Of a stretch of 33,549 nucleotides of DNA, positions 23,122 to 31,236 are shown one piece after another. Below the pieces are notes generated by a model that saw only the letters and a list, made by a program, of their open reading frames with translations, ran no database searches and had not been told where the DNA came from. The stretch covers positions 1-33,549 of the forward strand of contig DASTOB010000126.1 of NCBI GenBank assembly GCA_035720425.1, written 5' to 3'. The first letter of the stretch is position 1, and every line of letters begins with the position of its first letter. Made by a program: the position numbers and the translations under genes. This stretch comes from DASTOB01 sp035720425 (lineage in GTDB: Bacteria; Chloroflexota; Limnocylindria; Limnocylindrales; CSP1-4).

Positions 23122-24854
23122 CGCGTGCCCAGCGCCGCCGCCATCCGTCGGCCGGTCGTCACCGCCCCCTCCGACGCCGACGACACGAGGGCGGCGTACT
23201 TGGCCATAACCCCGCCCGTGTAGCGCGGCGCCGGCGGCGACCACCCCTCCCGGCGCGAGGCAAGGACGTCGGCCGGGACGTCGAGATCGAGCGTCTTGGC
23301 GTCGACGTCGATGACGATCTCGTCGCCGTCCTCGACGAACGCGATCGGCCCGCCGAGGGCCGCCTCCGGGGCGACGTGGCCGATCATGAGCCCGTGCGTT
23401 CCGCCGGAGAACCGCCCGTCCGTGATGAGCGCGACGGAATCGCCGAGGCCCACCCCGACGAGCGCCGCGGTGACGCTCAGCATCTCCTGCATCCCGGGTC
23501 CGCCGACCGGTCCCTCGTAGCGGATGACGATGACGTCGCCCGGCCTGATCGTCTGCGCCTTCACCGCCTCGAAGCACGCGTTCTCCGAGTCGAACACGCG
23601 GGCCGGGCCGCGATGGAGTCGCCGCTCGTGACCGGCCAGCTTGACGACGCAGCCGTCCGGGGCGAGCGATCCGCGCAGGATCGTCAGACCGCCGGTCGGC
23701 TTGATCGGCCGATCGATCGGCACGACGACGACCTGGCCGTCCGTCTCGACCGCGTCGGCCGCGACCTGGGCGATCGTCCGGCCGTCGACGTTCGGCGCGT
23801 CGGCATGGAGGAGGTCCCGCTTGAGCAGTTCGCGGGCGATCAGCCCGACGCCGCCGGCGGTGTACAGGTCTGCCGCGACGTACCGGCCGCCCGGCCGTAG
23901 GTCGGCGACGATCGGGGTGCGGTCCGCAATGGGCCCGAACTCGTCGACGGTGAGCGGGACGCCGACCTCGTGGGCGATGGCCAGGAGGTGGAGGACGCCG
24001 TTCGTCGAGCCGCCGCTCGCGGCGACCCCGGCGATCGCGTTCTCGATCGCGTCCTTCGTGAGGATCGTCGACGGACGAACGTCGCGCCGCACGAGGTCCA
24101 TGGCGATCTCGCCGGCCCGGCGGGCCGCCTCGTTCTTGGCCGGATCTTCCGCGGGAATCCCGTTGAGGCCGCCGGGCGACAGGCCGAGGAACTCGAGGGC
24201 CATGCTCATCGTGTTGGCCGTGTACTGCCCGCCGCACGCGCCCGGCCCCGGGCACGAGGCGCTCTCGATCTCGTACAGCTCCTCGAGCGAGAGCTTGCCG
24301 GCGCGGTACGCCCCGACCGCCTCGAACACGGTGACGATGTCCGCGTCCTTGCCCTTGTACGTGCCGGGATAGATCGTCCCGTTGTAGAGGACGAGGCCGG
24401 GCACGTCGAGCCGGGCGAGGGCCATCGCTGCACCGGGGATCGTCTTGTCGCAGCCGACCAGGCAGACGAGCCCGTCCATGAGGTGGCCGCGGACGACGAG
24501 CTCGATCGAGTCCGCCACGACGTCGCGGCTGATGAGCGACGCCTTCATGCCCTCCGTGCCCATCGACACGCCGTCGCTGATCGAGATCGTGTTGAACTCC
24601 ATTGGCGTGCCGCCGGCGGCCCGGATGCCCTCCTTGACGAACTCCGCCAGCCGCCGCTGGTTGAAGTTGCACGGCATCGTCTCGATCCACGTCGTCGCCA
24701 CCCCGACGAGCGGCCGGGCGAGGTCCTCGTCCGTGAATCCGATGGCCTTGAGCATCGCCCGCGCGGGGGCGCGGTCCGGCCCGTCGGTGAGGGCGGCGGA
24801 GTGGCGCTTGGCGGGGTCGGTGGGCTGGCCGTATGGGAGCGGGCGGTCGGGCAT
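23118..24854 (-). CDS. ilvD: Dihydroxy-acid dehydratase
   Basis: 578 residues, full length. Dehydrates dihydroxy-isovalerate and dihydroxy-methylvalerate to the 2-keto acids in valine, isoleucine and leucine synthesis. The iron-sulphur ligands are C62 (TMPCNFNQ), C135 (GCDKTIPG, followed by the Mg2+-binding D136 and modified-Lys position K137) and C207 (PGACGGQYTANTM). Three conserved cysteines fit the [2Fe-2S] type. SISDGVSMGTEGM and GRFSGGTHGLMIGH are family signatures. ATG start; CGAGGA serves as a modest ribosome binding site. First gene of a four-gene overlapping unit. TACACT (24922-24917 on the minus strand) is a possible -10. The upstream region shows no leader peptide like that of ilvB. 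Confidence 0.96.
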   Translation of the reverse strand: MPDRPLPYGQPTDPAKRHSAALTDGPDRAPARAMLKAIGFTDEDLARPLVGVATTWIETMPCNFNQRRLAEFVKEGIRAAGGTPMEFNTISISDGVSMGTEGMKASLISRDVVADSIELVVRGHLMDGLVCLVGCDKTIPGAAMALARLDVPGLVLYNGTIYPGTYKGKDADIVTVFEAVGAYRAGKLSLEELYEIESASCPGPGACGGQYTANTMSMALEFLGLSPGGLNGIPAEDPAKNEAARRAGEIAMDLVRRDVRPSTILTKDAIENAIAGVAASGGSTNGVLHLLAIAHEVGVPLTVDEFGPIADRTPIVADLRPGGRYVAADLYTAGGVGLIARELLKRDLLHADAPNVDGRTIAQVAADAVETDGQVVVVPIDRPIKPTGGLTILRGSLAPDGCVVKLAGHERRLHRGPARVFDSENACFEAVKAQTIRPGDVIVIRYEGPVGGPGMQEMLSVTAALVGVGLGDSVALITDGRFSGGTHGLMIGHVAPEAALGGPIAFVEDGDEIVIDVDAKTLDLDVPADVLASRREGWSPPAPRYTGGVMAKYAALVSSASEGAVTTGRRMAAALGTR

Positions 24855-24936
24855 CGGGCGGGTCCTCGAGTGGGCGCCGGGTGGTCGTCGGGGTCGGCGG
24901 TCGTGGCGGTTTCATGAGTGTAGGCGCTGAGACGCC

Positions 24937-24965
24937 TTGAGCGGCTTCCGCGCTGGCCGTATGCT
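24937..24965 (+). promoter_or_regulatory. Promoter of the cyclic-nucleotide-binding gene
   Basis: TTGAGC (24937-24942), a 17-nt spacer and TATGCT (24960-24965). The predicted start of transcription near 24972 leaves a 32-nt leader with GAGGAG for the ATG at 25004. It faces the ilvD promoter in a 149-bp divergent gap. Confidence 0.55.
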
Positions 24966-25003
24966 GCGCAGCCAGCGACGCGTTCGTGAGGAGGAGCCTG
25001 CGC

Positions 25004-25420
25004 ATGGACCAGAAGCTCGAGCTGCTGCGGCGCGTTCCGCTGTTCGCCGGCCTGGGCGGCCGCGAGCTCGAGGAGGTCGGTCGGCTGGCCGATGAGGTGG
25101 ACCTGCCCGATGGCCGACAGTTGACGGTCGAGGGCCGGACGGCGAACGAGTTCTTCGTCATCATCGACGGCACGGTCCGCATCGACCGGGGCGGACAGAC
25201 CGTCCGACACCTCCGCGAGGGCGATTTCCTCGGCGAGATCGCCCTGGTCGACGGCGGTCCTCGGACCGCGACGGCGACGACCGAGGGCCCCGGCCGCTAC
25301 CTCGTCGTCGGTCACCGCGAGTTCCACTCGCTCCTCGAGCGGTTCCCGTCGATCCAGCTCGCGGTCCTCCAGGCGGTGGCGCAACGGGTGCGCGACCTCG
25401 ACCCGGAGTCCTGCACCTAG
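25004..25420 (+). CDS. Stand-alone cyclic-nucleotide-binding domain protein
   Basis: 138 residues, one cNMP domain and nothing else. It begins with LELLRRVPLFAGLGGRELEEVGRLA, the usual N-terminal helices; the phosphate-binding cassette reads FLGEIALVDGGPRTATATT, in which Gly-Glu and Arg-Thr are the cAMP-contacting residues. A CRP-type helix-turn-helix is absent, since the protein stops after the C-helix. So it is not a CRP/FNR regulator; it may act through a partner protein. ATG 25004 is preferred to GTG 24986 because GAGGAG lies 8 nt upstream. Its stop is 7 nt from that of the convergent MFS-cNMP gene, whose C-terminal domain is of the same kind. Confidence 0.88.
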   Translation: MDQKLELLRRVPLFAGLGGRELEEVGRLADEVDLPDGRQLTVEGRTANEFFVIIDGTVRIDRGGQTVRHLREGDFLGEIALVDGGPRTATATTEGPGRYLVVGHREFHSLLERFPSIQLAVLQAVAQRVRDLDPESCT

Positions 25421-25427
25421 CCGGGGC

Positions 25428-27080
25428 TCAGGCGCCGAGCCGCTCCCCGACGACGCGCTCCGCGGCGGCGGCGCTCCGGGCGTCGCCCGAGACCGCGGCG
25501 AGGAACTCGGCCGACTCGAGTGCGAACACCTCGGTCGGCTCCGTCGCGACGACCGTCGCCGTGCGCGGAATCCGCCGCAGGAGCGCGATCTCGCCGACAC
25601 CCTCGCCGGGTCCGCAGCGGCGGAGGAATCGGCCGTCCTGGCTGACCTCGAGGCTCCCGGTCGCGACGACGTAGTACCGATCGCCGGGTTCGCCCTCGCG
25701 CATGAGCACCTCGCCCGCGGCAAGCGTGCGTGGGGCGAGCGCCCCGGCCAGCCGCTCGAGTCCGGTCAGCGGCAGGAGCGCGAACATCGGCACGGAGCGA
25801 AGGAGATCGAGCTCGCGGTCCGGGATGACCGCCTCGCGATCGATCCGCGACACCCGCGGCCAGCTCGCGATCGCGACGATCGGCAGGATCGCGCCGGCGA
25901 TCCCGAGGGCGCCCTGGATCCCGAAGGCCGCGACGAGCACCGGCGCGCCGATCGCGCCGAGCGCGGCTCCCACCCCGAGCGCCGCCTCGAACAGGCGGAG
26001 CGTCGGCGCGCGGCGATCGGCCGGGATCGATCGCTGGAGGAGCGTGAACCCGGCCACGTCGAGGAGCGCATTGCTGACTCCGACGACGAGGAGTGCGATC
26101 ACCGCGACGGCGGCCAGCGGCCAGGCCCCGATGATCGCGATCGGCAGGCCCCACGCGGCGAGCGCCACGGCGAACGCGGGAGCGAGCCGTCGCCGCCCGG
26201 CGAGCCCGATCGCCGCGAGCGCCCCCACGAGACCGCCGGCCCCGAGCGCTCCGTTCAGGAGCCCCACCCCGGACTCGCCGAGGTCGAGCAGCTCGATCGC
26301 CGCGACGACGATGAGCGTCGTGAGCAGGCCGCGCACGAGGATCTGGGCGATGAACGCGGCGATGACCGACGCGGCGCCCGGCCGCGCGGCGAGCGTCCGG
26401 ACCGCGAGGGCGAACGGCAGCCCGCCGGACCGGGGCGCGGTCGCTCCCGGCCGGGCTGTCTCGTGCCCCGACGTGGCATGGATCCCGGCCGTCGCCAGCC
26501 CCGCGAGCCCGAACGCGACCGCCGTCAGGGCGGCCGTGAACCCCGGACCCGCGAGCGCGAGCAGGATCCCGGCGACGATCGGGCCGCCGAACGTCCCGAT
26601 CGCCTCACCGAGGCTCGAGGCCACGTTCGACGCGACGAGTTCGCCGGGCGAACGGGCGAGCGACGGCAGGAGCGCGGTCTGGGTAGGCCGGACGAGCACG
26701 CCGGCGCCGCCGAGGATCGCCACGCACGCGAACACCGCGGCCGGCGGGCCGGCGACCGCGAGCACGCCAGCCGCGGCGAGCGCGGCGCCCGCCCGGACGG
26801 AGTTGATGACGACGAGGACGCGCGACTCCGGCAGGCCGGGCGGGACGACCGCGAACAGCGCGACGACGGTGGCGGCGAGCATCCGCACGAGCCCGAGCGC
26901 GCCGACCGCGAACGCCCCGCCCACCTCGTACGCGACGACGAGCACGACGACGAGGAACGCCCAGTCCGCCCCGATGCCGAGGCTCCACGCGGTCTGTAGG
27001 CGCCGGATGCCCGGATTCCCGAGCACGCCGGTCACGGCGAGCCGGGTCGCTGCCAGCGTACCCGGTCGCCGGTCCGTCAC
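25428..27080 (-). CDS. MFS-type membrane protein fused to a C-terminal cyclic-nucleotide-binding domain
   Basis: 550 residues from a GTG start (27078-27080 complement), 4 nt after the upstream protease stop. Residues 20-410 hold about 10-12 hydrophobic helices of the major facilitator superfamily, with the repeated small-residue pattern seen in MFS exporters such as the MFS_3 group. Residues from about 420 form a cNMP domain: LLRSVPMFALLPLTGLERLAGAL, GEVLMREGEPGDRYYVVATGSLEV, and the cassette GVGEIALLRRIPRTATVVAT with the Glu and Arg-Thr that contact cyclic nucleotide phosphate. This suggests transport, or a sensory version of it, gated by cAMP. Substrate unknown. Last gene of a run beginning at leuC. 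Confidence 0.85.
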   Translation of the reverse strand: MTDRRPGTLAATRLAVTGVLGNPGIRRLQTAWSLGIGADWAFLVVVLVVAYEVGGAFAVGALGLVRMLAATVVALFAVVPPGLPESRVLVVINSVRAGAALAAAGVLAVAGPPAAVFACVAILGGAGVLVRPTQTALLPSLARSPGELVASNVASSLGEAIGTFGGPIVAGILLALAGPGFTAALTAVAFGLAGLATAGIHATSGHETARPGATAPRSGGLPFALAVRTLAARPGAASVIAAFIAQILVRGLLTTLIVVAAIELLDLGESGVGLLNGALGAGGLVGALAAIGLAGRRRLAPAFAVALAAWGLPIAIIGAWPLAAVAVIALLVVGVSNALLDVAGFTLLQRSIPADRRAPTLRLFEAALGVGAALGAIGAPVLVAAFGIQGALGIAGAILPIVAIASWPRVSRIDREAVIPDRELDLLRSVPMFALLPLTGLERLAGALAPRTLAAGEVLMREGEPGDRYYVVATGSLEVSQDGRFLRRCGPGEGVGEIALLRRIPRTATVVATEPTEVFALESAEFLAAVSGDARSAAAAERVVGERLGA

Positions 27081-27084
27081 CGCG

Positions 27085-28263
27085 TCACCGCAGGCACGGC
27101 CCCGTATCGACGGCCGACGTCCGCCCGATTGCCGGGGCGGTCCGAACCGCCACCGACGTGGCCGTGAGCGCGTAGCCCACCTCGTCGTCCGCACGCGACT
27201 CGGCGAACACGACGCCGCCGACCGTGCCGTCCGCAAGGACGAACGGACCGCCGCTGTCGCCCTGCTCGATCTCCGCGCGCAGCTCGAGGACCGTCCGCGT
27301 CACCTGGCTCGCTCCGTAGATGTCGCGACCGCGGGCATCGTAGCGGCCGGCGACCGCCGCGGGGACCGCCTCGAACGAGCCGCCGCCCGGGTAGCCGAGC
27401 GCGGCCCCGATCGCACCGCGACCCGGATCCGCGGCCGCAAAGCGGAGCGGGTTGCCGACGAGTCCCGGCGCGTGGAGGAGTGCGACGTCGAGGTCAGAAT
27501 CGAACAGCACGGGTACCGCGTCGACGAGCTGGCCGAACAGGCCGACGCGGACCGACCGTCCGCCGGCCACGACGTGGGCGTTGGTCACGACGTAGCCCGG
27601 CGAGACGAGAAAGCCGCTCCCGAGGGACACGCTCCCGCCGCACGTCTGGGCGCTGATCCGCGCCGTGCTCGCCTGGGCGAGGGCGGCGATGGCCTGGGTC
27701 GTGGGATCGTCCGGCCGATCGACCGGTGGGGCCGGCAGCGGCTCGAGGCCGATGAATACGTCCGGCAGGCCGGAGCCGTCGAGCAGCTGGCCGAGCTCGA
27801 TGGCGACCTCGGTAGGGGCGGGGAGGACCTGGTCGAGCGCGCGCAGGACGGCCGACGTCTGGGCGGCCTGGGCGATCCGTGGCGCGGGCCCGGTCGCGAG
27901 CAGGCCGCCGACGAGCCACACGACGAGGACCGCCTGGGCCAGGCCGACGAACGCGCCGCCGACCCGGTCCGCCGCACCGAGCACGCCCGTGCCGAGGCTC
28001 CTCCCGAGCGATCGCCCGAGCGCGGACCCGACCGCCTCACCCATCCCGACGGCGAACAGGAGGCCGGTCAGGACGACGAGCGCCGTCGGGAGGGGGTCGA
28101 GCGGCGGGAGCAGGTCCATCGCCGTCGGGAGGAGCCACAGGGCGGCCGCTCCACCCGCGATCGCGCCGCCGAGGCCGCCGAGCTGCGGCAGGGCGCCGGA
28201 CCGGAACCCGATGAGGACGGCGACGATGGCGAGCGCGATCGCGCCGAGGTCGATCGGATTCAC
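27085..28263 (-). CDS. MarP-like membrane serine protease (CvpA domain plus trypsin-like domain)
   Basis: 392 residues, GTG start. Four membrane helices (about 5-20, 28-46, 58-78, 103-122) form a CvpA/colicin V production-type domain. The trypsin-like domain (200-385) lies outside the membrane with catalytic H230 (TNAHVVAGG), D259 (DLDVALL) and S337 (EQGDSGGP). C208 (QTCGGSV) and C390 (TGPCLR) are the only cysteines of the protease part, matching the position of the disulphide that controls mycobacterial MarP (Rv3671c), a protease needed for acid resistance. Function in acid or oxidative stress is inferred from that resemblance. It lies between a lipoprotein gene and the MFS-cNMP gene on the same strand. 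Confidence 0.88.
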   Translation of the reverse strand: MNPIDLGAIALAIVAVLIGFRSGALPQLGGLGGAIAGGAAALWLLPTAMDLLPPLDPLPTALVVLTGLLFAVGMGEAVGSALGRSLGRSLGTGVLGAADRVGGAFVGLAQAVLVVWLVGGLLATGPAPRIAQAAQTSAVLRALDQVLPAPTEVAIELGQLLDGSGLPDVFIGLEPLPAPPVDRPDDPTTQAIAALAQASTARISAQTCGGSVSLGSGFLVSPGYVVTNAHVVAGGRSVRVGLFGQLVDAVPVLFDSDLDVALLHAPGLVGNPLRFAAADPGRGAIGAALGYPGGGSFEAVPAAVAGRYDARGRDIYGASQVTRTVLELRAEIEQGDSGGPFVLADGTVGGVVFAESRADDEVGYALTATSVAVRTAPAIGRTSAVDTGPCLR

Positions 28264-28301
28264 CGGCCGATCGTCGCACAGACGACCGGCTCACGCGTCG
28301 G

Positions 28302-28886
28302 TCAGGACACCTCGACGGTGATCGCTGCCGCGTCGCCGCTGGCGGCGACGATCGTGTATGTGCCCGGGTCGAGCTCGCCGAGGTCGATGACGGTCACCTT
28401 CTCGACGGCGATCGCGATGCACACGGCATCGAGGTCGCTCGTGCCCTCGTGAAGGCCGATCGTGATCGTGCTGCCATCCCGGTCGATCGTGACCGAGTCG
28501 AGCACGGAGCACGGTTCGACGCCGCTCCACCAGCGGGCGTTGAGGGTCACGCTCCGACCCTCGACGCGGGCGAGGAGTTCGGCGATCGCGACGGGGTGGA
28601 CCATCAGCTGGCCGGACTGCGGGACGACGAGTTGGGGCTGGCCGGGATCGCCCGGCAGCCCGCCACCGCCGCCGTCGTTCCCGCCTCCGTCGTTCCCGCC
28701 GTCGTTCGGGGGCGACACGACCGTCCCGTCGCCGTCGTCGATCGGCTGCTCTGATGGTGGCGTCGTGGGCCGCCCGGTCTCGTCGGATTCGGGAGCCGGG
28801 CTGGCGGCCCCGGCGGCGCACGCGCCGAGGGCGACCGACAGGACGACGATGAGGCCCACGAGGGGGGCGCGGCGCAGGTTCGTCAT
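28302..28886 (-). CDS. Putative lipoprotein with Gly/Asn/Asp-rich linker
   Basis: 194 residues. The signal peptide MTNLRRAPLVGLIVVLSVALGAC ends in a lipobox with C23 as lipid attachment site. Residues 24-85 are a disordered linker with repeats of DGGGNDGG. The remainder (90-194) is a small beta-rich domain with RWWSGVEPCSVLDSVTIDRDGSTITIGLHEG and a second Cys (DAVCIAIAV), which could pair with the first in a disulphide. No known family. The ATG at 28884-28886 (complement) is fixed by the signal peptide; no clear ribosome binding site precedes it. Being beside a MarP-like protease on the same strand, it may be a partner or substrate; this is inference. Confidence 0.8.
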   Translation of the reverse strand: MTNLRRAPLVGLIVVLSVALGACAAGAASPAPESDETGRPTTPPSEQPIDDGDGTVVSPPNDGGNDGGGNDGGGGGLPGDPGQPQLVVPQSGQLMVHPVAIAELLARVEGRSVTLNARWWSGVEPCSVLDSVTIDRDGSTITIGLHEGTSDLDAVCIAIAVEKVTVIDLGELDPGTYTIVAASGDAAAITVEVS

Positions 28887-28903
28887 GGGCGAGAGACGCG
28901 CGT

Positions 28904-28952
28904 GGCGCGGGTTCGGTTCCGCGCCGGGCGGTTCGGCCGAACCTTCAGGTTC
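28904..28952 (-). other. Tandem intercistronic hairpins after leuD
   Basis: Read on the minus strand, the leuD stop is followed by GAACC-N4-GGTTC (28952-28939), which competes with GGTTCGGCCGAACC (28943-28930), then by GGCGCGG-N8-CCGCGCC (28925-28904), a perfect 7-bp stem. They fill the 67-nt gap before the lipoprotein gene. No T-tract follows, so RNA processing or stability control is as likely as termination. Confidence 0.5.
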
Positions 28953-28953
28953 G

Positions 28954-29649
28954 TCAGGCGGAGGCCCCGTCGAGCGCGGCGCGCGTGTCGACCAGCGGCT
29001 CGTGCGCCGCCTCATAGGCGGCGATGTCGGCCTCCTTCGTCAGTAGGTAGCCGATCTCGTCCGTGCCGGCGAGGAGCATGACCTTGGCGAACGGATCGAC
29101 GTCGAACGGGAGGTCCTCGTCGCCCGGCAGGTGGACGACCTGGGACTCGAGGTCAACGGTCAGTTCCACGGTCGGTTGCTCCGCGACGAGGGCGGTGAGG
29201 TGCTCGTGCATGTCCGGCGCGACGACGATCGGAAGCAGGCTGTTCTTCAGGCAGTTGCTCCGGAAGATGTCGGCGAAGCTCGTCGACAGGACGGCCCGGA
29301 TGCCCCACGCGGTGAGCGCCCACGGAGCGTGCTCGCGCGACGAACCGGCGCCGAAGTTGTCGCCGACGAGGAGGATCTTCCGGCCGGCCATCTCCGGCCG
29401 ATCGAGGATGAACGGCGGTTCCTTGAGCGACCCGTCCTCGTTGAACCGCCAGTCGCGAAAGAGCGCCTCGGCGAGGCCGGCCTTGTCGGTCACCTTGAGG
29501 TAGCGGGCCGGGACGATCTGGTCCGTGTCGACGTTCTCGGCCGGGATGGGGATGACGGCGCTCGTGAAGGTCTGGAACGGCGCGCTCACAGTCGGACCTG
29601 CCCCGTCGTCGGTCGCACCGTCGTCGGTCGCCCCGTCGTCGTCGGCCAC
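28954..29649 (-). CDS. leuD: 3-isopropylmalate dehydratase small subunit
   Basis: 231 residues. The swivelling subunit that pairs with LeuC to isomerise 2- to 3-isopropylmalate in leucine synthesis. Family signatures: PAENVDTDQIVPARYLK, DNFGAGSSREHAPWAL and NSLLPIV. GTG start 4 nt after the leuC stop, so it is translationally linked. The first 20 residues are an acidic Gly/Ala/Thr/Asp repeat (GATDD twice) not found in typical LeuD and probably disordered; a short-period GTCGTC-like DNA repeat at 29593-29648 encodes it. A later start is possible but no ribosome binding site points to one. Confidence 0.95.
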   Translation of the reverse strand: MADDDGATDDGATDDGAGPTVSAPFQTFTSAVIPIPAENVDTDQIVPARYLKVTDKAGLAEALFRDWRFNEDGSLKEPPFILDRPEMAGRKILLVGDNFGAGSSREHAPWALTAWGIRAVLSTSFADIFRSNCLKNSLLPIVVAPDMHEHLTALVAEQPTVELTVDLESQVVHLPGDEDLPFDVDPFAKVMLLAGTDEIGYLLTKEADIAAYEAAHEPLVDTRAALDGASA

Positions 29650-29653
29650 CCCG

Positions 29654-31093
29654 TCATCGGCCGCCCACCGCCGGGATCGCCTCGATCCCCGGCAGGCGAC
29701 GTGGGTCGCTGACGACCCCGTTGATCGCCGATGCCGCGGCGGTCAGCGGGCTGGCCAGGAAGGTTCGGCCGCCTTTGCCCTGCCGGCCCTCGAAGTTCCG
29801 GTTCGACGTGCTGATCGCGTACTGGCCGGGTGACAGCTGGTCGCCGTTCATGGCGATGCACATCGAGCAGCCGGCCTCGCGCCACTCCGCGCCGGCGGCG
29901 CGGAAGACGTCGGCCAGGCCCTCCTGCTCCGCCTCGCGCTTCACCTCGTCGCTGCCCGGGACCACCATGACCCGCACCCCATCGGCGACGCGGCGGTCCT
30001 TGAGCACCGCGGCGGCGAGGCGGAGGTCGCTGATCCGCCCGTTCGTGCACGAGCCGATGAACACGACGTCGACCTTCTGGCCGAGGATGGGCTGGCCCGG
30101 CCGGAGGTCCATGTACTCGAGCGCGTGCTCGAGGGCGCGACGCTGGCCACCGTCTTCGTGATCGCTCGGCGACGGGACGCGGGCGGTGATCGGGATGCCC
30201 ATGCCCGGGTTCGTGCCGTACGTGACCATCGGCTCGAGGGCCGACGCATCGATCGTGATCTGTTTGTCGTAGGTGGCGCCGTCGTCGGTCGGGAGGGTGC
30301 GCCAGCGGGCGACGGCCGCGTCCCAGTCGCGGCCCCGGGGCGCGTGCGGGCGGCCCTCGATGTACGCGTACGTCGTGTCGTCCGGCGCGATGAGGCCGGC
30401 CCGGGCGCCGCCCTCGATGCTCATGTTGCAGATCGTCATCCGCTGTTCCATCGTCAGGGCCCGGATCGCCTCGCCGGTGTACTCGAAGACGTGGCCGGTC
30501 CCGCCGCCGACCCCGATCCGGGCGATGAGCGCGAGGATGATGTCCTTGCTGCTCACGCCGGGCGCGAGTCGGCCGTCGACGCGGACCTCGTACGTCTTCG
30601 GACGACGCTGGAGCAGGGTCTGGGTCGCGAGGACCATCTCGACCTCGCTCGTCCCGATCCCGAACGCGAGGGCGCCGAACGCCCCGTGGGTGCTCGTGTG
30701 GCTGTCGCCGCAGACGATCGTCATGCCCGGCTGGGTGAGCCCCAGCTGCGGGCCGATGACGTGGACGATCCCCTGGTTCGGAGAGCCGATGCCGTGGAGC
30801 GGTACGCCGAATTCTGTGCAGTTGGTTGTGAGTTGCTCGACCTGGGCGGCGGCCATCGCGTCGAGGATCGGCAGGCTTCGGTCGTGGGTCGGGATCGAGT
30901 GGTCCGCGGTCGCGACGGTCTGGCCGGGGCGGCGGACGCGGAGACCGCGGGCACGGAGGCCGGTGAAGGCCTGGGGGCTCGTCACCTCGTGGACGAGGTG
31001 AAGGTCGATGCCGAGCACGGTCGGAGCGCCGGGCTCCTCCACGACGACGTGGTCGTCCCAGATCTTCTCGACAAGCGTGCGGGGCCGGTTCAT
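29654..31093 (-). CDS. leuC: 3-isopropylmalate dehydratase large subunit
   Basis: 479 residues, ATG start. An aconitase-family enzyme carrying the [4Fe-4S] cluster on C349 (FIGSCTNGRISD), C409 and C412 (GCSMCIAMNGDQL). Other landmarks: TADHSIPT, GDSHTSTHGAFGALAFGIGTSEVEMVLATQTL and SIEGGARAGLIAPDDTTYAYIEGRP. Forms the leucine-specific isomerase with LeuD, 4 nt downstream. It heads the run leuC-leuD-lipoprotein-protease-MFS on the minus strand. An extended -10, TGC-TAGCCT on the minus strand (31195-31187), would place the RNA start near 31180. Confidence 0.96.
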   Translation of the reverse strand: MNRPRTLVEKIWDDHVVVEEPGAPTVLGIDLHLVHEVTSPQAFTGLRARGLRVRRPGQTVATADHSIPTHDRSLPILDAMAAAQVEQLTTNCTEFGVPLHGIGSPNQGIVHVIGPQLGLTQPGMTIVCGDSHTSTHGAFGALAFGIGTSEVEMVLATQTLLQRRPKTYEVRVDGRLAPGVSSKDIILALIARIGVGGGTGHVFEYTGEAIRALTMEQRMTICNMSIEGGARAGLIAPDDTTYAYIEGRPHAPRGRDWDAAVARWRTLPTDDGATYDKQITIDASALEPMVTYGTNPGMGIPITARVPSPSDHEDGGQRRALEHALEYMDLRPGQPILGQKVDVVFIGSCTNGRISDLRLAAAVLKDRRVADGVRVMVVPGSDEVKREAEQEGLADVFRAAGAEWREAGCSMCIAMNGDQLSPGQYAISTSNRNFEGRQGKGGRTFLASPLTAAASAINGVVSDPRRLPGIEAIPAVGGR

Positions 31094-31122
31094 GGGGTCG
31101 TGGCGCTCCGGGTGCTGGGTGG

Positions 31123-31164
31123 CTGGCGGCTCACGGGTGGCGGCTGACGGATGGCGGCTGACGG
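31123..31164. repeat. 14-bp tandem repeat (3 units) in the leuC leader
   Basis: Units CTGGCGGCTCACGG (31123-31136), GTGGCGGCTGACGG (31137-31150) and ATGGCGGCTGACGG (31151-31164), with a fading fourth. They lie between the proposed leuC promoter (31187-31195) and its ATG, so they would be transcribed as C-rich, unstructured RNA. No Leu-rich leader peptide is encoded there on the minus strand. Role unknown. Confidence 0.7.
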
Positions 31165-31236
31165 GTGGCGGGTGGAGAGGGTGGAGAGGCTAGCACAGGG
31201 GCTCGGTGGGCGGCCCGAACGGCCCTCGCGGACGGC

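Noticed and set aside
24986..25003. GTG start upstream of the cyclic-nucleotide-binding gene
   Set aside because: It would place the GAGGAG ribosome binding site inside the gene; the ATG at 25004 has ideal spacing.
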